This document shows positions 7,563 through 17,409 of a DNA stretch of 64,000 nt, one piece after another. Made by a program: the position numbers and the translations under genes. Where the stretch lies: contig CAYZWI010000013.1 in the NCBI GenBank assembly GCA_964482205.1, forward strand, positions 36,829 through 100,828. The letters run 5' to 3'. Origin of the DNA: JAZDGX01 sp964482205. Its GTDB lineage: Bacteria > Eisenbacteria > RBG-16-71-46 > CAIMUX01 > WJJG01. The stretch's first letter is position 1. Each line of letters starts with the position of its first letter. Under the pieces are notes generated by a model. That model saw only the letters and a program-made list of their open reading frames with translations. It did no database searches and was not told the origin of the DNA.

Positions 7563-10268
7563 ATGCAGTTGACCATCGACGGACGGGTGATCGAGGCGAC
7601 CCCCGGGCAGACGGTCCTGGATGCCGCGCGCGCAGCGGGCATCTACATTCCCGCGCTTTGCCATCATCCGAAGACCGGCAAGGCGGGCCGCTGCCGCGCC
7701 TGCGTGGTGGAAGTGGAAGGCCTGCGTGGGTTGAAGGAATCGTGCGCGCTGCCCGTGCGCGACGGCATGGTGATCCGCACCGATACCCCCAAGGTGGACC
7801 AGACCCGCCGGATGGTCGTCGAGCTGCTGCTCGCCGAAGGGCATCACAACTGCCTCTCCTGCCAGGCCAACGGCACCTGCGAGCTGCAGGACATGGCCTA
7901 CTTCCTCGGCATCGAGCGCCCGGCCTTCCTGATCGAGTCGTCGCCCGAAGAGCCCGACTTGTCGTCGGAAGGCATCATGCGCGACTTCGACAAGTGCATC
8001 CAATGCGGCCGCTGCGTGCTCGCCTGCCAGAACGCGGTCGTCAATCGCGTGCTCGGTTTCGGCTATCGGGGCAACCACGCCAAGGTGATCTGCGACGACG
8101 ACCGGCCGATGGGCGACTCCACCTGCGTGCAATGCGGCGAATGCGTGCAGGTCTGCCCCGTCGGCGCGCTCGTGCTCAAGCAGCCGCGCGAGCGCAAGTT
8201 CCGCCCGAGCGAGACGACGGCCACCAAGGTGACCTGCCCCTACTGCGGCGTGGGCTGCCAGATCGATCTGCACACGATCGACAACCGCTATGCCTTCGCC
8301 ATGGCCCACGAGGGCCAATGGGAGCGACAGCCTAACAAGGCGATGCTGTGCGTGAAGGGCCGCTTCGGCCTCGACTTCGTGGATGCGCCCGACCGGCTGC
8401 GCGCGCCGCTCGTCCGCAAGAATGGCGAGCTGGTCGAAACCAGTTGGGACGAGGCGCTCGACCTGGTCGCCGAAAAGCTAAAGGCCGCCAAGGAAACCCA
8501 CGGCGCCGACGCGCTCGGTTTCTTCGCCTCGGCGAAGGTGACGAACGAAGAGAACTACGCCCTGGCGCGCTTTGCCCGAGCGGTCATCGGCACCAACAAC
8601 ATCGACCATTGCGCACGATTGTGACACAGCTCCACGGTGGCCGGTCTGGCCGCGACGCTCGGTTCCGGTGCGATGACCAACAGCATGGAAGATGTGCTGC
8701 GGGCCAAGGTGATCTTCGTGATCGGCTCGAACACGACCTGGAACCATCCCGTGTTCGGGTCGCTGCTGAAGCAGGCGGTGAAGCATCGCGGAGCCAAACT
8801 GATCGTGTGCGATCCGCGTCGCATCGATCTGGTCGATTTCGCCGACATCTGGCTGCGGCAGAAGAACGGCTCCGATGTCGCCCTGCTTTCGGGCCTTGCC
8901 CACATCATCGTGCGTGAAGGCTGGCACGCGGCCGAGTATTTGCGCGAGCGGACCGAAGGTTGGGAGGAGTACCGCAAGTCGCTCGAGTTCTACACGCCCG
9001 AGAAAGTCGCCGAGTTGACCGGCGTGCCGGCGGCCGATCTCTTTGCCGCGGCGAAGCTCTACGCGACCAGCGGAGTGGGCGCGCTCTACTACTGCATGGG
9101 GATCACGCAGCACAGCCACGGCGTCGACAATGTGAAAGCGTGCGTCAATCTCCAGCTCGTCACCGGCAATATCGGCGTCGAGGGCGGCGGCGTGAACCCG
9201 CTGCGCGGACAGAACAATGTGCAGGGCGCCTGCGACATGGGCGGCCTGCCGAATGTCTTCACCGGTTATCAACCGGTGACCGTGCCGGCCGCGGTCGAGA
9301 AATTCTCCAAGTACTGGAACGCGCCGCTCAGCGACAAGGTGGGCATGACGCTCACCCAGATGATCCCCGAATGCGGCGGGAAGATCCGCGCGCTCTACAT
9401 CTTCGGAGAGAATCCGCTGGTCTCCGATCCGAACCTCCACCATGTGGAAGAAAGCCTCGAGAAGCTCGACTTCCTGGTGGTGCAGGACATCTTTCTCACC
9501 GAAACGGCGCGGCTGGCCGATGTGGTGCTCCCCGGCGTCTCCTTCGCCGAGAAGCTCGGGACGATCAGCAACACCGAGCGCCGCGTGCAGCTCACGCAGC
9601 CGGCGATCCGGCCGACCGGCAATGTGCGGCAGGACTACGAGATCATCGCCGACCTCGCCGTGCGCTTCGGACACGAATTCCCGCGCACGCCCGAAGGCCT
9701 CTTCCAGGAAATCCGCGATCTCACGCCGTCCTATGCGGGGCTCACCTACGAGCGCATTCGCGAGGTGGGCATCCCCTGGCCCTGCCCGAAAGAGGACCAT
9801 CCGGGAACGCCGACGCTTCACATCGGCAAGTTCGCGCGCGGCCTCGCGCTGCTCACACCAATCGAGTACCGGCCGCCGGCGGAGGATCCCGACGAGGTGT
9901 TCGATCTGGTCATGAGCACGGGACGCATCCTGGAGCACTTCCACACCGGCAGCATGACCCGCCGCTCGCGCGCGCTCGATGGGCTCGTCAAGGCGGGCCA
10001 TGTGGAGCTGCATCCGGAGGAAGCGCGCAAGCATGGCATCTCGAGCGGCGACCGGGTGGCGGTCGTGACCAGGCGCGGACGAATCGAAACGGAGGCGCTC
10101 GTGACCGAACGGGTCGCGCCCGGGTCGATCTTCGTGCCCTTCCATTTCTCGGAAGCGCCGGCCAACCGGTTGACCAACGACGTGCTCGATCCGATTGCGA
10201 AGATCCCGGAATACAAAGTCTGCGCGGCGCGGATCGAGCGGGTGGAAGCCGGCAGCGAGGCGAAGTAG
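7563..10268 (+). CDS. fdhF: Selenocysteine-containing formate dehydrogenase with NuoG-like Fe-S domains
   Basis: 901 residues with TGA 8622-8624 (codon 354) read as selenocysteine. Domain order: [2Fe-2S] ferredoxin (Cys 33, 44, 47, 61); His/Cys [4Fe-4S] site of the NuoG type (HHNCLSCQANGTC, residues 94-106); two [4Fe-4S] motifs (CIQCGRCVLAC near 145, CVQCGECVQVCP near 188); catalytic-domain [4Fe-4S] CPYCGVGC (225-232) with Cys 263; active site DHCARL-U-HSSTVAGLAA; C-terminal dinucleotide-binding domain. This is the layout of NAD-dependent formate dehydrogenase alpha subunits. The NuoE-NuoF fusion 111 bp downstream would be its NADH module. About the last 540 residues closely resemble the fdhA copy at 3672, so the two are paralogs. 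Confidence 0.95.
8637..8653 (+). promoter_or_regulatory. Bacterial SECIS element in the second formate dehydrogenase
   Basis: The loop GGTCT (8643-8647) begins 18 nt after TGA 8622-8624 and is closed by a 6-bp stem (GTGGCC with GGCCGC, one T-G wobble). The stem is shorter than in the upstream paralog but loop and spacing are identical. Confidence 0.85.
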
Positions 10269-10379
10269 AGGCGTGTGCGTGTCGGCGGATGCGCCTCGCA
10301 TGCTGACAGCGGATGCGCGCCTCCAGCCGTAACGGCGGAGGCGCCGGTTGGCGGCGACAGGAAAGCGGAGTCGGAACCC

Positions 10380-12146
10380 ATGCATGCAGAACTCAAGCAG
10401 GCGATCGAGGCGATCGCATCCCGGTATCCGGATCGCAAGTCGGCCCTGTTGCCGGCCCTGCACCTCGTGCAGAAGCATTCGAACGGCTCGATCAGCCCCG
10501 AAGATCTCGCCGAGGTGGCGCGGCTGCTCGGGGTTTCCGTGGCCGAAGCCTATGGGGTGCAGACCTACTACACCATGTTCCGCCGTGATCCGGTCGGGAA
10601 GTTCCACTTGCAGGTGGACACCAATATCCCCGCCATGCTCGCCGGCGCCGAGCAGGTCGTCGCCCATCTCGAGAACACGCTCGGCATCAAGGTCGGACAG
10701 ACGACCACGGACGGGCTCTTCACGCTGTCCACCGTCGAGGACCTCGCCTCCTGCGGCACTTGTCCGGTGATCCAGGTGAACGACCGCTATTACGAGGAGA
10801 TGTCGATCGAGCGCACCGACGAGTTGCTGGCGAGCCTGCGCCGGGGAGTCATGCCCGACATGCCCGTTGCCGCCCACTTCGCCACGGAATGCGGCGTGCT
10901 TCTCGCCCGCCGGGCGATCCCGAATGCGACCGAGATCGACACCTATCTCGCGACCGGCGGCTATCGGGGCCTCGAGCGCGCGCTCGAGAGGACTCCCGCG
11001 GACACCGTCTCCGATGTGAAGGAGGCGAATCTGCGCGGCCGCGGCGGCGCGGGCTTCCCCGCGGGAGTCAAGTGGAGCTTCCTCCCGAAGGGCGGCGACA
11101 AGCCCGTCTATCTCATCTGCAACGCCGATGAAGGCGAGCCGGGCACCTTCAAGGACCGGCAGATCATGGAGTACGACCCGCACCTTCTGATCGAGGGGAT
11201 GACGATCGCGGGCTATGCGATCGGATCGAAGCTCGGCTTCATTTACATCCGCGGGGAATTCGCCTGGATCGCCGGCATTCTCGAGCGCGCGATCGCGCAG
11301 GCGCGCTCCCGCGGCATGCTGGGAACCAACATCAAGGGCAAGGGCTTCGACTTCGACATCGTGGTACATCTCGGAGCGGGCGCGTATGTCTGCGGAGAAG
11401 AGACGGCGCTGATCGAATCGCTCGAAGGCAAGCGCGGCAATCCGCGCCTGAAGCCTCCCTTCCCCGCGGTGGTCGGGTTGTACGGCTCACCCACCATCGT
11501 GAACAATGTCGAGACTCTCGCGCTCGTCCCCTACATCGCCGAGAAGGGGCCCAAGGCGTTTCAGCAATTCGGCACCTCGAACAACTTCGGGCCGAAGATC
11601 TTCGGCATCTCGGGCCATGTGCGCCGTCCCGGCGCGTACGAGTACCCGCTCGGCACGCCGCTCGAAACGCTGCTCGAAGCGGCCGGCGGAGTGACCGGCC
11701 GGTTGAAGGCGGTGATCGTCGGGGGGCTCTCGGTGCCCATTCTCACCGCCCAGGAAGCGCAAGGCCTGATCATGGACTACGACGCCTGCCAGAAGCGCGG
11801 CACGATGCTCGGCTCAGGCGGCATCATCGTCATGAACGAGACGGCCGACATTCCGGCCATCGCGCTGCGCACGATCCGCTTCTATGCGCACGAGTCGTGC
11901 GGCCAATGCACTCCCTGCCGCGACGGCTCGCACACGATCGCCTCGCTCCTCGCGCGCATCGTCGCGGGACAGGGAACGAGCGGCGACATCGATCTCGTGC
12001 TGAAGCTCTGCGCGGCGGTGCGGGGCTCGACCCTCTGCCCCACCGGCGAAGCCTTCGCGATGCCGATCGAGGCGATGGTCACGAAGTTCAGGCCCGAGTT
12101 CGAGGCCCGCGCCTGCGCAAGGACGGCAACTCCCGCCGGCGCATGA
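10380..12146 (+). CDS. NuoE-NuoF fusion, NADH-linked diaphorase of formate dehydrogenase
   Basis: 588 residues starting at ATG 10380 (GGAG nine bases upstream). Residues 1-155 are a NuoE-type thioredoxin fold. Residues from about 190 are NuoF: GRGGAGFPAGVKW (NADH/FMN), NADEGEPGTFKDR, GAYVCGEETALIESLEG, and the N3 [4Fe-4S] ligands Cys 507, 510, 513 (CGQCTPC) and Cys 553. It should pass electrons between NAD(H) and the Fe-S chain of the preceding formate dehydrogenase. Oddity: the NuoE [2Fe-2S] ligand positions read Asp80, Ala85, Asp121 and Cys125, so three of four are lost, while the flanking residues (TNI..ML.GAE, GLFTL..VE) are well kept. The cluster is therefore probably absent. Electron bifurcation or simple NAD reduction are both possible. 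Confidence 0.93.
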   Translation: MHAELKQAIEAIASRYPDRKSALLPALHLVQKHSNGSISPEDLAEVARLLGVSVAEAYGVQTYYTMFRRDPVGKFHLQVDTNIPAMLAGAEQVVAHLENTLGIKVGQTTTDGLFTLSTVEDLASCGTCPVIQVNDRYYEEMSIERTDELLASLRRGVMPDMPVAAHFATECGVLLARRAIPNATEIDTYLATGGYRGLERALERTPADTVSDVKEANLRGRGGAGFPAGVKWSFLPKGGDKPVYLICNADEGEPGTFKDRQIMEYDPHLLIEGMTIAGYAIGSKLGFIYIRGEFAWIAGILERAIAQARSRGMLGTNIKGKGFDFDIVVHLGAGAYVCGEETALIESLEGKRGNPRLKPPFPAVVGLYGSPTIVNNVETLALVPYIAEKGPKAFQQFGTSNNFGPKIFGISGHVRRPGAYEYPLGTPLETLLEAAGGVTGRLKAVIVGGLSVPILTAQEAQGLIMDYDACQKRGTMLGSGGIIVMNETADIPAIALRTIRFYAHESCGQCTPCRDGSHTIASLLARIVAGQGTSGDIDLVLKLCAAVRGSTLCPTGEAFAMPIEAMVTKFRPEFEARACARTATPAGA

Positions 12147-12376
12147 TGGTGCCGGCGGCCCCTTTCCATCCGTTGCCACTCCGTTGCTTGGAGCCGAGGA
12201 TCGGTGGATCTCAGCCTTTCCTTCCACCCCATCCCGCAAGCCCGATCCTGTCCGGGAGATGCCTGCTCGCGGTCGAGGCGATTTTGGGTTAACATTATTA
12301 CTGTACTCGTCGCTCGGACCTGCCGGGCCGGGACTGCCGTACCCGGGCTCGGATCCCACATTCGACAGGAGGCACC

Positions 12377-15163
12377 ATGACAGGCAATTGGAGCATTCGA
12401 GTCCTGATGCTTGCGGCCGCGCTTCTCATCCTCGGCGCGAGCCTCGCCGGAGCGGAGTTGGCCACCCAGGCGGAAGCGGAGCGGGTCAGCGGCAACTGGG
12501 TCTCCTACCTGACGATGCAGAAAGGCGATTGGGCGGGAACGACGACCCCTCAAGTGACCGGCATGCGTGAACTCTACGCCGGTGATACCCTGCTGGCGCG
12601 CTGCTTCTCGATTGCGCCGCGCGGGCATGTGCTCGTTCCGGTCATCAAAGCGTTGCCTCCGGTTCAGCTCTATTCGGATGAAAGCGATTTCGACGTCGAT
12701 GAAACGGTGGGCATCACGCAATTGATGCGCGAGATGCTCGCCAACCGGCTGCGCGTGTTCCTCGCCTCGTATGGCAGCCTGGAGGCGTCGCAGCCTCTTC
12801 CGGGCAGAGAAGCGCTTGGAGAACAGGACGCCGAGCAGTGGAAGGTCCTGCTCGACGACCCCAGCGCTTTTCTCGATCGCATGCAGCGCACGCGTGAGCC
12901 GCTGCGCGACGCGGGCCCGCTGGTCACCACCGCCTGGCACCAGAACGGGCCCTTCAACGGGCTCTGTCCTCAGGGAGACGGCGGACGATGCGTTGTCGGA
13001 TGCGTCGCGACCGCGATGGCTCAGATCATGAAGTTCCACAACTGGCCGCCGCAAGGCAACGGTTCGCACGGCTACCATTGGGGTGGCGACCAATCGTGCG
13101 GCGGCAGTAGCCCCGGCCAGTGGTTGCAGTGCACTTACTCGGACGCGTACGACTGGTGGAACATGCCCAACAGCTGTGGGGGCGGATGCACGCCCGAGCA
13201 GATGGCGGCGGTCGCCGAGCTTTCGTATGAAGCCGGGGTCGCGGTCGAAATGAACTACGGCGCGTGCGCATCCGGGGCGAGCTCCTTTGCCGTGCTTACG
13301 GCCATGCCGGCCTACTTCCGCTACGACAGCTCGATCCACATGGCCTATCGCTCGTCCCATTCGGCGCAGTCCTGGTTCAATCTGATCCAGGCGGAAGTGG
13401 ACGCCGGGCGGCCGATGTATTACGGCTTCCGCTACGACGCGAGCAGCGGACATGCGATCGTGTGCGACGGCTGGCGGATTTTCGAAGGCTCGAACCAATA
13501 TCACATGAATTATGGATGGGGCGGCTCGTACAACGGCTGGTATACGATCGACGAGATCTATCACACCGCCGATCCCATGCAGGAACAGCTGATCAACAAC
13601 ATCCGCCCCGTCGAAGGAGGCCTGGCGGCCTGTTGCATCGGCAGTTCGTGCGTGCTGGTGGACATCACCGATTGCACGGCCCTCGGAGGACAATGGTTCG
13701 GCCTGGTCACGTCGTGCGATCCCAACCGCTGCGAAACCTGGGCCTGCTGCAACAACGGCGTCTGCTCGATCACGCGGGGCGTCGATTGCCTCGTGGGTGG
13801 CGGCGAGTTCCTGCAGGGACTCGACAGTTGCGATCCGCTGCCGTGCACCCTGGGCGGCTGCTGCATGGGCGACGGCACCTGCCAAGTCATCACCGAGTAC
13901 AACTGCACCCAAGCGGGCGGTGTATGGCACGCTTCGGTGTGCAGCGAGAACCCCTGCGTCGAAGCGGCCTGCTGCCTCGGCGAGACTTGCCAGATGCTCC
14001 TGCTCGATGACTGCACCCTGGCGGGCGGCACCTTCCTGGCCCATGTGGAAAGTTGCGACCCGAATCCCTGCGTTCCTCGCGCGTGCTGCATCAACAATCA
14101 GTGCTCGCTGCGCAGCTATCCCGTTTGCACGTTGATGGGCGGAACCTGGATGGCCGATTCTCCCGAGTGCGACGCCTATGTCTGTCTGCCCGATTCCGTC
14201 AAGCTCTCGAGCGGCGCGCTCATCGTGCACGCGCCCGCGGGCCTGCAGTTCACCAGCGGAACGGACTACTGCGAGTCCTACGCGAGCAGTCCCATCACCA
14301 ACAGCGGGCAGCAAGTGACCCGGATCGATCCGGTGAATCCCGATGCGGCCTATGTCTGGTATGTGCTGGCCGCCTGGGCTGCGCCCAAGACCTGGTGCCA
14401 GACGACCTTCGGGCTTGGCTCCTACGATCCCGGCGCGATGCTCATCGAAGACTGGGCGCCCTGCGGTGGGGCGAGCTATCAATCCACGCCGAACTGGCCG
14501 GGACCAGGCGAAGGCATCACCCTGATCACTTCCCAGCCGTGGAATGGCAATTTCGTGCCGATGTGCTGGGCGGCAAGCTATGTCTACGCATCCGGGCAAG
14601 CGCCGTTGACGGAGTTCACGTATCAGTCCCAAACGGGATTCGCGAATTGCGAAGGCCTCTCCTTCCCGATCGACTGCTATGGGGCGCTTGGCCTGATGAC
14701 CCCCGGGGTGAACTGCTATCCCGATGCCCGATGGTTCGCCTGCTGCCTGGGAGGCGGCTGTCAAGTGTTGACCGAAGAAGCCTGCATGGCGGGCGCCGGA
14801 ACCTGGCTCGAAGGCACGGTGACCTGCGACCCCGATCCGTGCTCGATGGCGGTCGGCGACGAGCCCACGCCCGCGGCGACATTCCTTCTCGCGGAAGCCG
14901 CGCCGAGCCCGTTCCATGGGAGCACGCGAATCACCTTCGAGATTCCGGGCTCGGCGGCCTCGACGCCTGCGCGACTGGAGATCTACGACGCGAGCGGGCG
15001 CCTCGTGCGCACCCTGCTCGATGGCCGCGTGACCGCCGGCACGAACAGCGCCACCTGGAACGGCGCCGACGATCAAGGGCGCGGTTGCCAGGCAGGCATG
15101 TACTTCTATCGACTCACGGCCGCGGGACAGACGGCGACGAGGAGGCTGTTGCTGCTGAGATAG
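12377..15163 (+). CDS. Secreted C10-type cysteine protease with six-Cys repeats and C-terminal sorting domain
   Basis: 928 residues. A signal peptide (about 1-27) and a propeptide-like region precede a streptopain-type (C10) protease: nucleophile Cys in GCVATAMAQIMKFHNWP and catalytic His in GHAIVCDGW, then NYGWGG. From residue 419 five consecutive modules of about 38 residues follow, each with CC-x4/5-C-x7-C-x3-GG-x9/12-C-x3/4-C; a sixth lies near residue 790 after a non-repetitive domain. The last 80 residues form a FlgD-like/T9SS-type sorting domain (LEIYDASGRLVRTL, WNGADDQG, AGMYFYRL). Both catalytic residues are present, so it is likely active outside the cell. The Cys modules probably form disulfide knots; their function is unknown. 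The AT-rich stretch before the gene (about 12285-12305) could hold a promoter but no clear boxes are seen. Confidence 0.85.
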   Translation: MTGNWSIRVLMLAAALLILGASLAGAELATQAEAERVSGNWVSYLTMQKGDWAGTTTPQVTGMRELYAGDTLLARCFSIAPRGHVLVPVIKALPPVQLYSDESDFDVDETVGITQLMREMLANRLRVFLASYGSLEASQPLPGREALGEQDAEQWKVLLDDPSAFLDRMQRTREPLRDAGPLVTTAWHQNGPFNGLCPQGDGGRCVVGCVATAMAQIMKFHNWPPQGNGSHGYHWGGDQSCGGSSPGQWLQCTYSDAYDWWNMPNSCGGGCTPEQMAAVAELSYEAGVAVEMNYGACASGASSFAVLTAMPAYFRYDSSIHMAYRSSHSAQSWFNLIQAEVDAGRPMYYGFRYDASSGHAIVCDGWRIFEGSNQYHMNYGWGGSYNGWYTIDEIYHTADPMQEQLINNIRPVEGGLAACCIGSSCVLVDITDCTALGGQWFGLVTSCDPNRCETWACCNNGVCSITRGVDCLVGGGEFLQGLDSCDPLPCTLGGCCMGDGTCQVITEYNCTQAGGVWHASVCSENPCVEAACCLGETCQMLLLDDCTLAGGTFLAHVESCDPNPCVPRACCINNQCSLRSYPVCTLMGGTWMADSPECDAYVCLPDSVKLSSGALIVHAPAGLQFTSGTDYCESYASSPITNSGQQVTRIDPVNPDAAYVWYVLAAWAAPKTWCQTTFGLGSYDPGAMLIEDWAPCGGASYQSTPNWPGPGEGITLITSQPWNGNFVPMCWAASYVYASGQAPLTEFTYQSQTGFANCEGLSFPIDCYGALGLMTPGVNCYPDARWFACCLGGGCQVLTEEACMAGAGTWLEGTVTCDPDPCSMAVGDEPTPAATFLLAEAAPSPFHGSTRITFEIPGSAASTPARLEIYDASGRLVRTLLDGRVTAGTNSATWNGADDQGRGCQAGMYFYRLTAAGQTATRRLLLLR

Positions 15164-15256
15164 GATTCCACCTCGCGCATCCGCGCCGCGCTCCGCGGTC
15201 AGCGACCACGATGCGAGTGCGGATCGAGCGACGGTTTGGATGAAGGAGCGGCGATT

Positions 15257-15284
15257 CGGGAGGCGTGCGGAAGCGCGCCTCCCG
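15257..15284 (+). terminator. Hairpin downstream of the C10 protease gene
   Basis: CGGGAGGCG (15257-15265) and CGCCTCCCG (15276-15284) form a perfect 9-bp stem with a 10-nt loop, followed by TTCGCT. It lies in the 338-bp space 15164-15501, in which I see no gene. Confidence 0.5.
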
Positions 15285-15378
15285 TTCGCTCTGAAAGAAT
15301 GCCAGTCGGAAGCACCAGGGAACGAGCGGGCAGGAAGGCAGAGACGCTGCCTGCCCCCGGGCAGCGACGCGATCGAGG

Positions 15379-15407
15379 CTGATTCCGCTCTCCGCCTGCG
15401 GTACAAT
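15379..15407 (+). promoter_or_regulatory. Possible promoter before the metalloprotease gene
   Basis: TACAAT at 15402-15407 is a good -10 box; 17 nt upstream CTGATT is a poor -35 box. ATG 15502 is about 80 nt beyond the expected start of transcription. Confidence 0.35.
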
Positions 15408-15501
15408 TCTCCTGTCGCGGCCGCCTCCGGCCCCGCTTGCCGCGCCTGCCCGTGGACCCCGGACACAGCGCGCATCCCATAGCCCATCGAAGGAGTCAGC
15501 C

Positions 15502-17220
15502 ATGCGCGATCATCTCCGTTCTCTCGTCCTCAGCGCTCTTCTTCTGGCCGCTCTCCTGGCGACTGCTTCCGCCCAGCAGGCGGCCGTGCGCGAAGTCCCG
15601 CTGCCTTCGCTTGCAGAGATGGGGCCGGATGTTCCCTGGCCGGCAACCGGAGAACGAATGGCGCCGCCCGACAATCCTCAAGTGGGAGACTCGTGGCTCT
15701 GGTGGCTCTTCCTGCACTCGCCCATGCCTCCCCACTTCGAGCAGCGCACGTGCACCGTGCGCGGCCGCTCCGATCGCGCCTATGTCGTGGTCGAGAATTC
15801 GCAGTGGAATGTCACGATCGATCAGGCGGATGTGGACCTGATCCTGGAACGCTGGGAGCATTCCAGCATCGGCGCCTATCCCGATCGTGGGATCTATGAG
15901 ATCGATTCCACCGCGTTCGGCGTGCCGCCCGACGAACTGGACGACGACCGCCGGATCTACCTCGTCTGGTTCGACATCAGAGTCGGCGACGGAAACTTCT
16001 TCTATTTCGACGAGCTTCCCGAGGGCGCGGTGCCCGGCATGCACAGCAACGAGTGCGAGGCGCTCTATCTCAACACCACCAGCCAGGGAGGGCCGAGCGG
16101 CGAGTACATGCTCTCGGTGATGGCCCACGAGCTCGAGCACATGATCCACTGGAAGTACGACAGCGACGAGGTGTCGTGGGTGACCGAAGGTTTGGGCGAG
16201 CTGGCCATGTGGTTGTACGGCAGGCCGGATGTCATTTCGGAGTTCAATACGGCGCCCGACAATTCGCTGACCAACTGGGGAGGCGCGTGGGCGGATTACA
16301 TCCAGACCTATCTGTGGTCGCTGTACTTCTACGAGCGCTGCGGCGGCGCGCCCACCACCTATGCCTTGGTTCACCAGCCTCTGAATACGATCGCAGGATA
16401 CGAGGCGGTCTTGGATGCCTTCGGGTACACGGTGAACTTCGCGGATGTCTTCGCCGACTGGGTAGTCGCGAATTTCCTGGATGATGTCACCATTGCGGAC
16501 GGCCGCTTCGGATACGCAGGGGACGATCTGCCGGCCTTCACCGTGGCGGGAACCTTCAGCGCCTATCCCGTCGCGCCCGTGACCCCCAATGTGCAATTCT
16601 GGGCGGCCGACTACTATCGCTTCCAGAATCTGCAGGACCTTCATAGTCTGCGGATCACCTTCGACGGCACGGACACCAACCGCTTCGCCGTGTGGGCGCT
16701 CACTCTGCGCACGGGTTTCCCCACCGAAGTCGCGCGCATGAGCCTCGACGCTGTTCAGGCCGGAACGATCGATGTGCCGCATCTGAATGATGCGGCCGAT
16801 CGCGTCATCCTCGTCGTCGCGAGCATTTCGAGCAGCGGCGGGCAGAGCTATGTCTTCAGCGCGGACGCGAGCCCCGCGGATGTCGCCGAAAGGACCGCGG
16901 GCGCGGAAGGTCTGCGCCTGGTCTCCTCGCCCAATCCCGCCTGCAAGACGGCAACCTTCCTTCTCGACTGGAGCCGCATTCCCGGTGCGATTGGGCAGCA
17001 AGCGCGCGGCGCAGGTACGGAAGACGCGCTCCTCGACCTCTTCGATGCGCAGGGCCGTCTGGTGCGGCGCCTCGGCGCACCTGCATCCGGAAAAGCGACG
17101 GCGACGATCGTGTGGGATGGCCTCGACGCGGACGGCGCCCCGGCCGCGCCCGGCATCTACTATGCCCGCGGCGCGGCGGCGGGAGCGCGCGCGACCACGC
17201 GCATCCTGCGCCTGCCGTAA
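15502..17220 (+). CDS. Secreted HExxH zinc metalloprotease with C-terminal sorting domain
   Basis: 572 residues. A signal peptide (about 1-24, ending ASAQ) is followed by a conserved DWLW-like segment and then the zinc site HELEH (residues 209-213) with a downstream WVTEGLGELA whose Glu229 is a candidate third ligand, as in hyicolysin/M30-type and related gluzincin-like proteases. Next comes a beta-rich region, and the last 80 residues resemble the FlgD-like sorting domain (LDLFDAQGRLVRRL, WDGLDADG, APGIYYARG). It should be exported and retained at or released from the surface. GAAGGAG precedes ATG 15502. Exact peptidase family is uncertain. Confidence 0.8.
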   Translation: MRDHLRSLVLSALLLAALLATASAQQAAVREVPLPSLAEMGPDVPWPATGERMAPPDNPQVGDSWLWWLFLHSPMPPHFEQRTCTVRGRSDRAYVVVENSQWNVTIDQADVDLILERWEHSSIGAYPDRGIYEIDSTAFGVPPDELDDDRRIYLVWFDIRVGDGNFFYFDELPEGAVPGMHSNECEALYLNTTSQGGPSGEYMLSVMAHELEHMIHWKYDSDEVSWVTEGLGELAMWLYGRPDVISEFNTAPDNSLTNWGGAWADYIQTYLWSLYFYERCGGAPTTYALVHQPLNTIAGYEAVLDAFGYTVNFADVFADWVVANFLDDVTIADGRFGYAGDDLPAFTVAGTFSAYPVAPVTPNVQFWAADYYRFQNLQDLHSLRITFDGTDTNRFAVWALTLRTGFPTEVARMSLDAVQAGTIDVPHLNDAADRVILVVASISSSGGQSYVFSADASPADVAERTAGAEGLRLVSSPNPACKTATFLLDWSRIPGAIGQQARGAGTEDALLDLFDAQGRLVRRLGAPASGKATATIVWDGLDADGAPAAPGIYYARGAAAGARATTRILRLP

Positions 17221-17272
17221 GTGGACCGTTGGCAGTGGCGGCTGTTGGCTGGAGCCGATGTCGTGTCGCCAC

Positions 17273-17301
17273 TTGGAAGAGCGCTTCGCCTCGCGTATCA
17301 T
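17273..17301 (+). promoter_or_regulatory. Sigma70-type promoter before the TPR-thioredoxin gene
   Basis: TTGGAA (17273-17278), 17-nt spacer, TATCAT (17296-17301; five of six matches). The leader to ATG 17410 would be about 100 nt. Confidence 0.5.
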
Positions 17302-17409
17302 CACCGGCGCGATTTCCCGGGTTGCGCCGCCAAGACGGCGGCGCATGTCCCGTCCTGCACGAACGGAGATGCCCGCCTTTCGCGGCGGCCATAACATGGG
17401 AGAGAATCG

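Noticed and set aside
12281..12310. AT-rich stretch before the C10 protease gene as a promoter
   Set aside because: No -35/-10 pair with acceptable spacing could be found.
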